Of a stretch of 64,000 nt of DNA, positions 46,240-58,874 are shown in pieces. The DNA is from Ecdyonurus torrentis (lineage: Eukaryota; Arthropoda; Insecta; Ephemeroptera; Heptageniidae). The stretch lies in the NCBI GenBank assembly GCA_949318235.1, contig OX439132.1:44048831-44112830 (forward strand), given 5' to 3'. Numbering within the stretch: position 1 is the first letter of the stretch; each line of letters begins with the position of its first letter. The translations under genes were made by a program, and so were the position numbers. A model generated the notes under the pieces. The model saw only the letters and a list, made by a program, of their open reading frames with translations. It searched no databases and was not told the origin of the DNA.

Positions 46240-47778
46240 GTTAGCTTCCAGAAGCGAATTCGCTCCGGAAGCGGAAAATATGGTCAGAACGCGTTGGGAC
46301 CACGTATGAGGCTTCGTAACGCGAAATTCGTGTTGGGAGCATGATAAATTTAATCCCAACGCGTTGAGATCAAGTTGAAAATTTTCAACGTGACGGGATC
46401 AAATTTGAAATCTTATGACGCGTTAGGAACATGCAAAATTGTTCTCAATGCGTTGGGACCAAAATTGAAATTTCACAACGCGTTTCGGTACAATAATATA
46501 ATTATGTGTATAAAATATCACCAAATAAATAAAAAAAAAAAAAAAACGATAATTAGAGCTATATAAATATTTATAGCAAAAAATTTTTAATAAAAATAAA
46601 ACTATAATTTTATTTAGTAAAATAATCAAAAGCCGAAAAGGAACTTTTCTCAATTCAAAATTTTATGTGATATGATTTAAGACTTTGCTATTATTACTTA
46701 TATGTATTATTATTATGCATATTTATATAGGTATTGTTTGTTTTTCATCTTAAACTTATACATTTATAATTACTTTACTTGAAATGCAAGAATACAGTAC
46801 ATATACTGTATTTGTTTTGAGCAAGGGGTTGTTAAATCACACGGACGGTATATATTGAGACATGAAAATTAAACTTACTAAACGATCTATCTGATTAGTG
46901 ATTATTAATTATATATGACCGAAACTTTTTTATTTTTAAGTGAATACTTACGATTAAATATGTAAGAGCCAATGTAAAACCGTTATCCACTCACTTAATT
47001 ATTTGCGCACCAACAATACACGTCAATTATTTAAATTCAAATATTTTCTTAACATATTCTATTTCCAACGACTATGGTGAAATCATAAAACATGTTTTCC
47101 GCACAGAGACGAACATTCAACTGAACGTGTATGAGAAAAAAATATATCGGTATATTGTTATCACTGGATAAAAAAAGGTAGACTTGAACTTTGAACCAAT
47201 GTATGAAGAAAGTAGTCATAGGTCATAATAGATTAATTTTGTTGGTATATGAAATAAATACTTTTATTTTTTATTATTTAAAATCAGTTTTAAAAAAGGC
47301 GTGTTCTCTCTCTCCTTTTCTTCGAGAGAAGATACGTTAGCAAATATTTGAGTTAAGAAAAATTGTTAATATTCGACTTTTGATTATTTTATTAAATAAA
47401 ATGATAGCTTTTTTTTTAAATTTTATTATAAAAATAAAGAAATTTTATATTGCTCTAATTATCGTTTGTATTTTATTATTTATTATTTTTATTTATTTTG
47501 TGATGTTTTATTCAAATAATTATATTATTTTACCGAAACGCGTTGTGAAATTTTAATTTTGGTCCCAACGCATTGGGAACAATTTTCCATGTTCCTAACG
47601 CGTCATAAGATTTCAAATTTGATCCCGTCACGTTGAAAATTTTCAACTTGATCTCAACGCGTTGGGATTAAATTTACCATGCTCCCAACACGAATTTCGC
47701 GTTACGAAGCCTCATACGTGGTCCCAACGCGTTCTGACCATATTTTCCGCTTCCGGAGCGAATTCGCTTCTGGAAGCT

Positions 47779-47781
<3 letters not shown>
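46240..47781. mobile_element. 1.5-kb fold-back element with ACGCGT-repeat arms
   Basis: Starts GTTAGCTTCCAGAAGCGAAT and ends with its near-exact complement. Arms of about 330 bp (46240-46565 and 47447-47781) are almost identical. Within each arm AACGCGTTGGGACCA-like units recur five to six times, giving many ACGCGT palindromes. The roughly 880-bp centre has no transposase. Flanks are TA-rich, and the right end abuts a (TA)n array. Confidence 0.85.
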
Positions 47782-47783
<2 letters not shown>

Positions 47784-47851
<68 letters not shown>

Positions 47852-47958
47852 TTTAAAAAAATGAGTATACGACGAGAACGAATTAATTTATTTCCTGTTT
47901 TAAATATATATTGTATAAAAATGACATTCCACAGAATTTTTTTTAATGACATAAAAAT

Positions 47959-48001
<43 letters not shown>

Positions 48002-48007
48002 AGAGAA

Positions 48008-48070
<63 letters not shown>
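47784..48070. repeat. (TA)n and (GA)n microsatellites
   Basis: About 32 TA units at 47784-47847 and more than 50 GA units with small interruptions at 47961-48070. Confidence 0.95.
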
Positions 48071-48076
<6 letters not shown>

Positions 48077-48320
48077 GTTATGTTTTACATGTCAGACCAT
48101 ATAAAATTTTACAACTAAAAGGCTTAAGACCACATTATCATAAAATAATAATATAATAATAATAAAGTGATACCACTTAAATAACACGTTATGTATGTAC
48201 ATATACCACAAGAAATAAATACAATAACATAAAAATGAATCATATGTTAATTAATTTATAATAAAAGTTGATTTAATTAGCGTAAAATTTGACTATATAT
48301 ATTATCTATGTTTTACACAC

Positions 48321-48369
48321 CTATATCATAGAGGTTGTATTGCCGGTAGCCAGGTATATTGAAGCGCAT
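48321..48369 (-). CDS. Candidate first coding exon, unknown protein
   Basis: On the minus strand ATG at 48369 opens MRFNIPGYRQYNLYDI followed by a split Gly codon at a possible GTGTGT donor (48320). The surrounding 48330-48660 is clearly richer in G and C than its neighbourhood, contains a TGACGTCA site at 48474-48481 (about 105 bases upstream of the ATG) and a CT array at 48517-48544 that would lie in the promoter or 5' UTR. No second exon was found to the left and I do not recognise the protein. It could equally be unique non-coding sequence. Confidence 0.25.
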
Positions 48370-48473
48370 GGCCACATGCTGAAGGCTCGGTGTAACACAG
48401 GCAGGGCATACACAAGGGGTATGTGGGGGTGGACGGGGGCGGTACACTGATGCCCTGTGACCTCGTACACCGG

Positions 48474-48481
48474 TGACGTCA
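48474..48481. promoter_or_regulatory. TGACGTCA (CRE-like octamer) in GC-rich patch
   Basis: A perfect palindromic CREB/ATF-type octamer. Unlike the other copies in the window it is not in an obvious fold-back element, so it is the best candidate for a real promoter site. Confidence 0.35.
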
Positions 48482-48512
48482 CACCTCGATCGATCCAACA
48501 AATACAAGACGC

Positions 48513-48516
<4 letters not shown>

Positions 48517-48544
<28 letters not shown>
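48517..48544. repeat. (CT)n microsatellite
   Basis: About 14 CT units upstream of the candidate exon. Confidence 0.9.
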
Positions 48545-48547
<3 letters not shown>

Positions 48548-48843
48548 TGCTATGCGATGCTGTGTGTGTGAGAGAGGCCGCCTGCATACTAGTGAGTGCG
48601 AGTGTCAGTGCTACACTGATGCCGCACGACGGTATTCTCTTCTCTTCTCTTCCCAGGACCCTCGAACACCATCATCATAATTATTAACTAAAATCACATA
48701 ATATATAGCATACATGCTACTATAGATATTACTTTTAAATAACCGCATAGGATATAAATTGTACTATTATTTTTACTTATACTGTCAATATTTATAAAAT
48801 AATCTATGAAACATTTTTATTTTTTAATAGGAAAGTGCATTAA

Positions 48844-49174
48844 AGGCATAGGAAACATGAAATGTACTTTTTTAATCATTAAACACAAAATGGGATCTAC
48901 AAAACTGATGATAAATTTTACCTGAATGTAAATGTGGCCCCACAAGAGAGCGTGAAAAATATGTATAGTATGCCATTTGCGTGAATATTTCTGTTTATGA
49001 CGTCAGAAAAAGGCAAAAACTAGTGTGAAAAATGTTGTGCGGGTTGCATAAATTGAAAATTTCTGATCACTGCTACGGCGTTACAGTTGGGTTTTGAGAC
49101 CAATTAATCATGTTATTTATGTAAGACAAGTGTTTTGTGATGTAAATGCTAATGTTTTCGTGTTGTCTATGCCT
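48844..49174 (-). mobile_element. TTAA-type MITE, family 1, copy 2
   Basis: Opposite orientation to copy 1. Starts AGGCATAGGAAACATG and ends GTTGTCTATGCCT, flanked by TTAA on both sides (48840-48843, 49175-49178). Contains TGACGTCA at 48998-49005. Confidence 0.88.
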
Positions 49175-49589
49175 TTAATGAAAGCAAAAGAGTGCTACCT
49201 TTTTGAAGACAATATCTGACTTAATTATGGTGCACTGTAATGAATTTTGAAGGGTTATTTAAATGAAAATATTTGATCTGTAATTAATGGTAAACTGACT
49301 ATAGGAAAATATTGACTTGGGAGCAATTTCAACGCCACAACTCTATGTTCCATGGTGTATAATATAAAGTTTTCAACTTTTATTTCTTTAGTTGAAGAGA
49401 CATTTATTTTTTCATTGATACATCTATAACATCAATTGAGTCTCAGCTATAAAATGTCTTGTTTTGATTCTATAAATAAAAATAAGGTTGTTCAATTTTT
49501 TTTTATTATATATTTTGAAAGGGGTATTGTCTTGAATCAATTATTGTGTAATTTTCTAATTTTTAAGTTGTTGTTGTTGTTGTTTTAAG

Positions 49590-49915
49590 GCGGGAAATCA
49601 GCTACTGCGGGATTTGACTAAAAAGTTGTAAAGACAGAAAAATCTGAAACTTTGCACAGTGATACATTAGGATTAGGTATCTTCAAAAATGTAAAAAATT
49701 TGGGGGGTCACCATGCTAGATTTTTAATAATGATTTTTTGAAGTTTTAGTCCCATAAGAGCCCATGTTAATTTCAATAATTAATTTCTCTCTTATCTGAT
49801 GGTCACTGGTTCTGAAAATTTTATTATAGGTAGATGTTACTATTAACTTTCAAATAACATCATAAAATTTGGAAGTTTTATTTTTAGATTTTGAGATACA
49901 AGCCATCTATATACA
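49590..49915 (+). mobile_element. Diverged relative of the 42967 element, nested
   Basis: Shares TTTGGGGGGTCACCATGC, AGTCCCATAAGAGCCCATGT and AACATCATAAAATTTGGAAG with 42967-43292 in the same order. Terminal repeats are decayed. Confidence 0.65.
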
Positions 49916-49951
49916 ATCCTTAATCACAATAACATCGAGGTCGGAAACTTT

Positions 49952-50232
49952 AGAGCACTTTAAAAATTGATGCATTGCTTTAGTTACGAATACTAACTTA
50001 TTTAAGATAATCTCTTTTAAGTTATTACGAGTAGCTAAAACAATGCATGTTAGCAAGTTATTAATAATAGCTAATTCAAGTAGTTTTAAATTGTTTAAAG
50101 CTATTTTAAATTAAAATAACTTTTGTTAATAATTTGCTTAAATGCATTATTTTAGCTACATAATAACTTAAAAGTGATTATCTTAAATAAGTTAGCATTC
50201 GTAACTAAAGTAATGCACCAATTTTTAGAGTG
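49952..50232. mobile_element. Fold-back MITE, nested
   Basis: GCACTTTAAAAATTGATGCA and its complement TGCACCAATTTTTAGAGTGC bound arms of about 110 bp containing GTTACGAATACTAACTTATT and AATAAGTTAGCATTCGTAAC. Confidence 0.82.
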
Positions 50233-50322
50233 CGTATAAGCTTATGCAAATAAAATCGCATATCAATCGATAGGACAATTCCTTCTTTCAAAATATGCGA
50301 TAAAAGTTCTTGATCTTCCTCA

Positions 50323-51008
50323 TTGTAATCAAAATACTATTCTATAGTTAGAAGCAAGCTGTATTACTACCATATTAATATGTTTATTAGTGGCTTTTAT
50401 TCTCAGTAAAAAATAATCCCTTCAACTGCTTCATCGCGTCTCTAACATTATTAAGAGATTAGAATAAGTATATCCAGATATTTATAATACGATTCAATTC
50501 ATATTTCTGCTCTATGAGATTTCACACAGATAAAAGACATAAAACTATTGCAGTTGAAATATAATATTCTGTAATCCATAAATAACTTTTGATCGCTTTC
50601 TATAAGCCGGCTGATATTCCGCATTTATGACAGTTGAATTTCCTGATAGAGGCAGAGAGCAATAAAACCATTTCAATTTTGTCATAAATACTCGAGAATT
50701 GCTCTATATATAGTAACAATATGTTATATAGCCATAACATTGTACAGTACATACAGGAAGAGTAATTGTCAGAGAAATGTCGGTGTTTAACTATCACATT
50801 CAAACTAGAAAAATAATAGTTTTGTAAACTTTTTTTATATTTAAGTACAAGTACAGTTTATTGCAAATCTTTTGGTAAACAAGAGATAGCCCAGAGATAT
50901 TGGACCATTTATCTATCACCTGAAAGAGAGAAAGAGTCCATATTTTGATAGTTTATGTCGCTATCAAATTTGATAAATTAGTGAAGATTTAAATTGACAA
51001 AAATTTCA
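50323..51008. other. Intergenic, no gene seen
   Basis: AT-rich; a 67-residue frame at 50600-50803 (- strand) has no recognisable domain. Confidence 0.5.
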
Positions 51009-51408
51009 TGAATGAATGAATGAATGAATGAATGAATGAATGAATGAATGAATGAATGAATGAATGAATGAATGAATGAATGAATGAATGAATGAATGAA
51101 TGAATGAATGAATGAATGAATGAATGAATGAATGAATGAATGAATGAATGAATGAATGAATGAATGAATGAATGAATGAATGAATGAATGAATGAATGAA
51201 TGAATGAATGAATGAATGAATGAATGAATGAATGAATGAATGAATGAATGAATGAATGAATGAATGAATGAATGAATGAATGAATGAATGAATGAATGAA
51301 TGAATGAATGAATGAATGAATGAATGAATGAATGAATGAATGAATGAATGAATGAATGAATGAATGAATGAATGAATGAATGAATGAATGAATGAATGAA
51401 TGAATGAA
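51009..51408. repeat. (TGAA)100 tetranucleotide microsatellite, uninterrupted
   Basis: Exactly 400 bases of TGAA without a single interruption. Because the unit is four bases, every frame free of stops on the minus strand reads SFIH repeats; these are not proteins. Confidence 0.98.
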
Positions 51409-53603
51409 GATCATAGGTACAGTATTGGCCAAATGCCACATTACTCAACCAATATACAAAATATATACATAATAATATATTATAACGAAATAAGCTAACA
51501 TAATCATAAGCTTAAATTACATTATTATTATAGTGTTTTACACTAATAAGTTGCAATGAATTGACAATTAACAATAATTAAATAATTATATATTATAGTG
51601 TAAATGTGTTTATAGATAGAAACATAACTGCACTCTTTAATCATTTTACAAACAGTTAAATCATAAACAAAAAAGAAAAACATAATTATATAAATGTATA
51701 TATAAATTTATAAAGACGCAGTAATATTAAATCTATATTTATAGGCCTAAAATCCTTAACTCCCTTTGATTCAAATTTTGCAACGATGACACAACATAAT
51801 ATTTATATATTTATGATTCTCATGATCTAAAATACCATGGTATAAAATATCAGAATAGTTGACGATCATTGAACAGCTGATCACCCTTTATTGACCCATA
51901 CCCCCTTAAAGTAATTGTTAAACTAATCTCAATTGCTTTATGTGTCAAATTGTTGTTAGCTTTTTAGCTTTGTTGTCAATCATATCCACTTTAATACTGA
52001 TAATATAATGACATATAGTGAGTCAGACAAGCTATATAGAAATGCTTTTGTGTATCAGCTTTTAGACCAAATATATTTAACCACATCAATAAAGCTTTTG
52101 ATAATAGTATAATATATATATATTCATACATTTAATTTATTTTGCTACAAAATACACAAACTAATTAAATTTAATGTACTAGAAATTTTTTAATTAATAA
52201 AAACGATACTATATTATAGTTAATTTAATTTTACCAATAATACATATATATCTATTGATTTTGACATTAATCAAAATTTATTAATTAATAATATTATAAC
52301 TCGACTTTGAGTTTCTGATATATACAAAATTTTAATATCTACAATCATCAATAATTAATATCTATAATAAAAGTATAAATATATCGAGTAAAAAGTTTGG
52401 ATTCCTGTGGGATTTGACTCAATAATTTTATAAAATCATAATTATAAAATATAAGTCAGTAAATGAAATGATTCTACATTAACATTAGTCATAATGTAAC
52501 ATTTAAATGTCAGCAATATGTCAGCATTTTTTATTTATTATTATTCTTATTTCTTCTGAAAGAAATAAGCTAGAGAGATGTAAAAACTCGAAAAATATTT
52601 AGTACGGGGTACGGGCTGAAATTTTGTATATATACTGTTTTTCTTTCAAACCAGGGTTCAGAGAAAATTTGAGCTTAAATTCGAAATACGAGCTAAAAAT
52701 TTTGTTAAGCTTCATGAGGTTTTAGCCCAAACTTGAAAACGGGCTCTCGAGCTTATGAGAAAAAAAATGCTCGTTTTCCATGATTATTTTCTTTATTATT
52801 TTAAGATAATGGTTGTAAATAGTTTTAAATAATTCTTACAACTATTAGTAACAATTTACTTTGATGCTAGAGAATCATATATTTATTATAGAGGAATATC
52901 ATATTTAAATTTAACATCATTTTCTTTTTTTAAATTATTATTAATTTGTCCTCGTATTCTTCAAAAATATTTTTTAAGCTAGTTTTATTTTCAAAAGTTT
53001 GTTTATTTCACGAGTAATGCACGGGCTCAGCTCAAGCTTGCTGGTTTTCAAGCTAAAAACTTGTAATCCGAGTTGAACTTATTCATATAAACAATATTTT
53101 AGCCTGATCGATTGCTCAATCTGTTTTAAAGTTATGCACAGGTCTAAAATATACAGTTGGTAAAACCCAGTAAAGTATAGGGAAAATATCAGCTACATTA
53201 TTATATATGAAAGGGAAAAAATCGATTGTAATAGATTTCCTTATAACTTATAATGTTACAAGATTGTTATGTTACATTCATTAACATTCTTGTGGTCATT
53301 TATTTTAACATAATGGCAACAATATTAAATTTTAGTGAGGGTTTTGCATTGTAACTTTTGATTTTACTTAATTTTTTTTTAATTAATTTTTCTTCTGTGA
53401 AGTAGGAACAAGTAATTAAATTATCAATATATCTTTTGAATGGGAATTCATGAAAAACTATGCGTAACAATGACTTATTCTCAATGCTTGACTTTACATT
53501 ATTATCCAGTTATCAATATGTAATAGAAGCATCAACTATAACTATAAGCATGACGAAATTTGCCATTATACAAAAATATAATTTTTAAATTGAAGTGACC
53601 TAC
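51409..53603. other. Intergenic, no gene seen
   Basis: About 2.2 kb of AT-rich DNA. 52600-53160 has several GAGCTTAAAT/CTCGAGCTTATGAG and GGGCTCAGCTCAAGCTTG motifs that may belong to a decayed transposon with a CAGGGTTCAGAG...CACAGGTCT outline. Nothing else was recognised. Confidence 0.5.
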
Positions 53604-53811
53604 ATGGACAAAAATAACTACGTAATAATTATGCTAGCTCATGTTTAGCACAATTTGTTCAATACAGCATAATTTATGCTATACTGCATAATAACTATGT
53701 TACATAGCATAAATATTATATTGTACAGCATAAATAATGTTCCAATCTAGCATTAATTATGCTATAATGACATAAATGCCAGCATAAATTATGTAATCTA
53801 TTCTTTCCGTG
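53604..53811. mobile_element. MITE with GCATAATTTATGC repeats, copy 1
   Basis: ATGGACAAAAATAAC and ATTCTTTCCGTG are weak terminal inverted repeats. The body is built from GCATAAATTATG/GCATAATTTATGC units. A second copy lies at 58577-58745. Confidence 0.65.
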
Positions 53812-54300
53812 TAAATATCATGTTTCGTTGGTTCCATGTGAAAATAGACTATCTACAGTTGCCACCAGCGTGGCGAGTGGAGCATTATGCAATCCTAAGT
53901 AAATGGTAGATGCTCCATTCAGTACACTGGTGAAAAATGCAGATAGTCCATTTTGCCATAACAACGTAAGCCCGTATAGAAACCATGGAAATTTTGATGC
54001 AGGCTGATCGGTGCAAGTATACGCATTATGCACCTCCCCAATGCTGTACGTCGTCATGGAATGCGAATGTGGATACACATCATTCAAGGTGTTGTGCTCT
54101 CAAGCACTACACGCACGCACGATATATACATCTATCAGTTTAGGCTGAAATCTACACCCACTGAAGAGCATAAAGTTGCGAGCCGTGGTTACCAGTCAAC
54201 TACCCTATATAGCCGCACTCATCTGTATCAGCTTGGTAGAAAGTTTTCATTTTTCCAGCAACATTGAGTATATAATAAATAGAAACTTTTTCATTAACGC
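53812..54300. other. Unique GC-richer segment, unassigned
   Basis: Markedly richer in G and C than its flanks, with mirrored TGGAGCAT/ATGCTCCA and overlapping ORFs on both strands (89 aa - strand at 53818-54087; 79 aa + strand at 54028-54267). Neither resembles a family I know. A CTATATAGCC motif near 54211 is TATA-like. It could be an unrecognised exon/promoter region or a transposon fragment. Confidence 0.35.
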
Positions 54301-54657
54301 TACTGTAGAGTAGTTAGCGATATAATTAAAAGTTTATTTTCAGGACAAGCTGGCCAGATTAGAATAATAAAAATATTTTCCCGAGAGGTCAAACTGAGCT
54401 TATATCTTTTGTGTGTTATACGTGGTAACAAAACAACTGCTTAAATATTTAATCATTTTTGTTGCTTTTTATTTTAATATTATATTTATATAAACATACA
54501 AGATTTTAAAGCAAAATATAAGTAGATTTTTTTACATAATATTATTCTTTAAACTATAAAAGCATTGATTAATCTGTGGTCAAATTAACTGAATAAAAAT
54601 ATTTTTTTCTTACTTTAAATTTATAAAAGTCTGAAAATGCTGGAAATACTAGCATAA

Positions 54658-54816
54658 GGAAGATAAAAAAATTTTAAAGGTGATTTTATTGCATATTCTA
54701 AAAGAGAGCATTTTTCTGAATCGATTGATGTGCAATTTTCTAACTTTTGAGTTCATAAAGTATTTTTAATAATTTTTTTAAATCATGAAATGACGTCACG
54801 GTTGGTATCATAATTT

Positions 54817-54850
<34 letters not shown>

Positions 54851-54950
54851 GTGAACTAAAAAAATTACAAAATCACCCATCAATCGATTCAAGGGCAATA
54901 CTCTCTTTTATAATATGTAATATGCAATAAAAAATTCTTATGGTCTTCCC
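54658..54950. mobile_element. Family A fold-back MITE
   Basis: GGAAGATAAAAAAATTTTAA and its diverged complement ending GGTCTTCCCC. Inner TTTTATTGCATATTCTAAAA, TCGATTGATG/CATCAATCGATTC and a central TGACGTCA (54791-54798) followed by an A-run of about 30. Confidence 0.8.
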
Positions 54951-55662
54951 CACCTATAAGTACTTTCTTTCTAAGCATTTTTTTTTTTTTTTTTTTTTAA
55001 CTTTTTATTTACTGCAAATTGTAACCAATCACAATAAATCATATTCGTGCTCTCAATTTTTATTCAGTTCTCTAATCCGCATGCGTGAAAGTAAGAAGAA
55101 GAAGAAGAAAAAAAAGGGCACTCTCAAGTGTGAAAAAATATTATAGGAAGCTCAGCCAGCTAGGCTAAAAGAAAATAATTTTATATATAGTAACGAGCAA
55201 TGAATTATTTACAACTTGAATAATGAAATATAAAATAATGTAATAACATCGTAATAAAATCTGTAAAATTTACGATCTCATAAATACGTAATTATTCTAC
55301 ACCCAACTTGTTCACTACAATCATAAATTATGCATTTATAGTTAAAAAAAAATAATGTTAATAAATATAAACTGAAAGTGCTCACTATAATATACAACAT
55401 TATTTACTAAATTAGTAAAATGATTAATTATATATATCTTTTTATTATGTTAATTTTTAGTATACAATGAAGTGCATTACGTAGAATTTGTAAATTTTTA
55501 TAATATATTGAACTTTGAACCAGTTTAGTTTTAATATTATAATGAATCGAATAAATAAAATAAAATAATAATAATAAATGTATACCAATTTTGTTTTGAT
55601 TTTAAATCTGGGGGGGAAAAAGCACACTTTGGATGTTTTGAAAGAGACGTTACATACAACGT
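54951..55662. other. Intergenic, no gene seen
   Basis: AT-rich with a T19-type run near 54980 and AAG-rich stretch near 55095. No exon recognised. Confidence 0.5.
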
Positions 55663-56211
55663 AATAGACAACTTGCATGCCGTTTTTTTATGGTCTTAAA
55701 AAATTCTTTAGGAAAAATAAATAATATTGGTGCATTATAAAACTTCTTAAAAAATGCTCCTTCGTATTTAAAATAATTGTTGAAATTCAAATTTTATTTG
55801 AAGTAAAGACGGTGGCCATTACGCCGAAAGACGGTTCGCGTTTCTTTTGCTTTTTAATTGTTGAAATCGTTCAAACGAGTTCGCAGCAGCTGAAGAATTT
55901 TTTTCAACGGCCGAATTTTTTAAAAAATCTGTATTTTCTCCAACAGAGCTGTTTAAAAAAATCGGCCGTTGAAAAAATTCTTCAGTTGCTGCGAACTCGT
56001 TTGAACGATTTCAACAATTAAAAAGCAAAAGAAACGCGAACCGTCTTTCGGCGTAATGGCCACCGTCTTTAATTCAAATAAAATTTGAATTTCAAAAATT
56101 ATTTTAAATATGAAGGAGCATTTTTTAAGAAGTTTTACATCCACTAATATTATTTATTTTTCCTAAAGAATATTTTAAGACCATAAAAAAATGGCATGCA
56201 AGTTGTCTATT
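55663..56211. mobile_element. Near-perfect 549-bp palindromic element
   Basis: Starts AATAGACAACTTGCATGCCG and ends with its complement. Arms of about 260 bp are nearly identical, so the same peptide (ITPKDGSRFFCFLIVEIV) is readable inward from both ends; that is a consequence of symmetry. CGGCCGA flanks the short centre. Confidence 0.85.
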
Positions 56212-56273
56212 GAATCATTGAATGTCAAAAAGGTCGTACAATATGAAATAGCATAGATGGTCTAAAATATTAA

Positions 56274-56607
56274 AGCAATAGACCAGAGAAAAACATAAGC
56301 ATTTATATCACAAGACACTTGATGGGATTTACATAAATAACTTTAGTTGGTCTCAAAACCCAACAGTAGCCCCGTAGCAATGATCAGAAAATTTGATTTA
56401 TGCAGCCGCACAACATTTTCATACTAATTTTTGCATGTTTCTGACGTCATAATCATGAAATTTCACGCAAATTGCATACTTTACAGTTTTTTCACGCTCT
56501 CTTGTGGGGATACATTAACATTCTGGTAAAAATTGTCATCAGTTTTGAAGATCCCATTTCGTGTTTATCCATTAAAAAGCATATGTTGTTTTATGTGGTC
56601 TATGGCT
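56274..56607 (+). mobile_element. TTAA-type MITE, family 1, copy 3
   Basis: Starts AGCAATAGACCAGAG and ends GTGGTCTATGGCT, flanked by TTAA (56270-56273, 56608-56611). Shares GGTCTCAAAACCCAACAGTA, GCTCTCTTGTGGGG and TGACGTCA (56442-56449). Confidence 0.87.
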
Positions 56608-56922
56608 TTAAGATGTGTATATTTATTTGTTTTTAATAAATGGGGCTTATAGCGCTAAGAAATTACAGGTGTTGCGGGAGAAGGCAAAGAACCTCTAATT
56701 TCACGGAACAATGTTAATAGCGGGAGAAAAAAAAAACTGCATTGAGAACGGAAAATTCAAATGGGTAATGATAGACACCATTCGAGTTAATAATAGAAAT
56801 TTTATCACCGGTATATCTATTATCGAATTATTTAATTGTATAATTAGCACTCCCTGAGTAATAATGTCATAAATAGCACTAGTGTTATTATTATTTACCA
56901 AAGTTTATTCGTGTTTCGTGTT

Positions 56923-57463
<541 letters not shown>

Positions 57464-57470
<7 letters not shown>

Positions 57471-58576
57471 GTACGTACGTATATATAAACTGACCAGAGA
57501 AAATATTACAGTGTGTGTGCTATAGCGAGAACAGGGTAAAAACTCTAGGGAGTAAAACACTATATCGACCCGACACACCAAAAAAAAAAATTAACTACCA
57601 CATTCTGTTTCATATTTATTACAATATATGCACATAATAAAGTAGACTCCATTTCTTTACCATGTAAAGAATAACAATACTTGAAAATGAAAACTGTATT
57701 TGAAATTTCTAGCACGTTTTTAAAGAGACAGAATACAAAGTGTCACTTTTAGTCATGACATAATAGTAATAATTAATATATATTTCAAATCATGAAACTA
57801 TTATGTTACTGAAATCTAAAATTAATAAGAAATTTATGAACCGTTTGATATATATAGTGAGAAATGAGATTCTATTCAACATGCATGAAACTCGTGTTTG
57901 ATTATGAGCCAATATCTCAACTTATTTAGACTTCAGAAATTCATGATTTATTTGGGAGAAGAAATTAGAGTTTGTTCTGTAAAATAAAGTGAATCTCATT
58001 AACAGTGATTGGCTGACCAACAAAGTAAGACACGTTCATGGGTTGATCTTGTTTTTTGAGCTGATAATAGTGAGTTGCATGTTGAGCATGGAACTTTTTT
58101 TTGTGAAGTTTCGTTAATTTTTATCATATCCAAAGTTCTAAACGAAGAAATAACAATGATCAACCATATATAAACGTAGTAAACAAGTAACGACGTCATG
58201 ATCAGATATTTTTAGCATAGGTAAATTTTCGAAGCTGGCTCAAGAGTAGTGTGTAGTTATATAGAACGAACTCATATATAATAATATAACCATAATAACA
58301 GAAATAATAATAAAATTAAAAGTATTTGTATGTACATATATATAAAAAAACCTGAAGTGTTCATGAAATGAAATACAAATTTTGACGAAAAAAAATAAGG
58401 AGAATTTATAATTAATATTTTGTAACACGTAAACAGTTTATAAAGACTAATTAATGTTACCAGTTAAATTAACAATAGCATAAAAATAAGAGCACTAAAA
58501 TTATGAAAATCAAAATTTTAACTTTTCAGTGTATTACCCCATGTAAACTCAATAATCTCAATATATACGGCATTGG
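57464..58576. other. Intergenic, no gene seen
   Basis: AT-rich. Short ORFs at 57999-58199 and 58240-58428 (- strand) have no recognisable domain. Confidence 0.5.
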
Positions 58577-58745
58577 GGAAAAATCGTAATAATTATTTTA
58601 GCTCATATTCAGCACGATTTGTTCCATACATTATAATTGATGCTATACTGCATAATAATTGTAGAACAAAGCATAAATATTATGTCATACAGGAAAGTTA
58701 TTTTTGTAGTTCTAATTTAGCATAATTTATGTTATAATTACATTA
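58577..58745. repeat. MITE with GCATAATTTATG repeats, copy 2
   Basis: Shares TTTAGCTCAT, CAGCACGATTTGTTC, TGCTATACTGCATAATAA and TTTAGCATAATTTATG in order with 53604-53811. The outer ends are decayed. Confidence 0.6.
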
Positions 58746-58874
58746 GAGTACAGGCCATGTAGTTGAATTATTATTTTAAATGATTAAGAATGCAATCAGA
58801 AACACAGAAATATATTTTTTTTCACTAAGAAAAATTTATTTTTTAAATTAGAGCAAGATTTCTTTACGATGGCG

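Larger units (their letters stand above)
49507..50322. mobile_element. Family A fold-back MITE enlarged by two insertions
   Basis: The outer arms TATTTTGAAAGGGGTATTGT and TCTTTCAAAATATGCGATAA match the family A element at 8116. The expected centre is replaced by a GGGGGGTCACC-type element (49590-49915) and a palindrome (49952-50232). Confidence 0.7.

Noticed and set aside
50978..51448. 150- and 156-residue SFIH-repeat ORFs
   Set aside because: They are translations of the (TGAA)100 microsatellite; the lack of stops follows from the repeat.
55812..56144. Two ORFs sharing the same N-terminal 30 residues
   Set aside because: Explained by the mirror symmetry of the 55663-56211 element.
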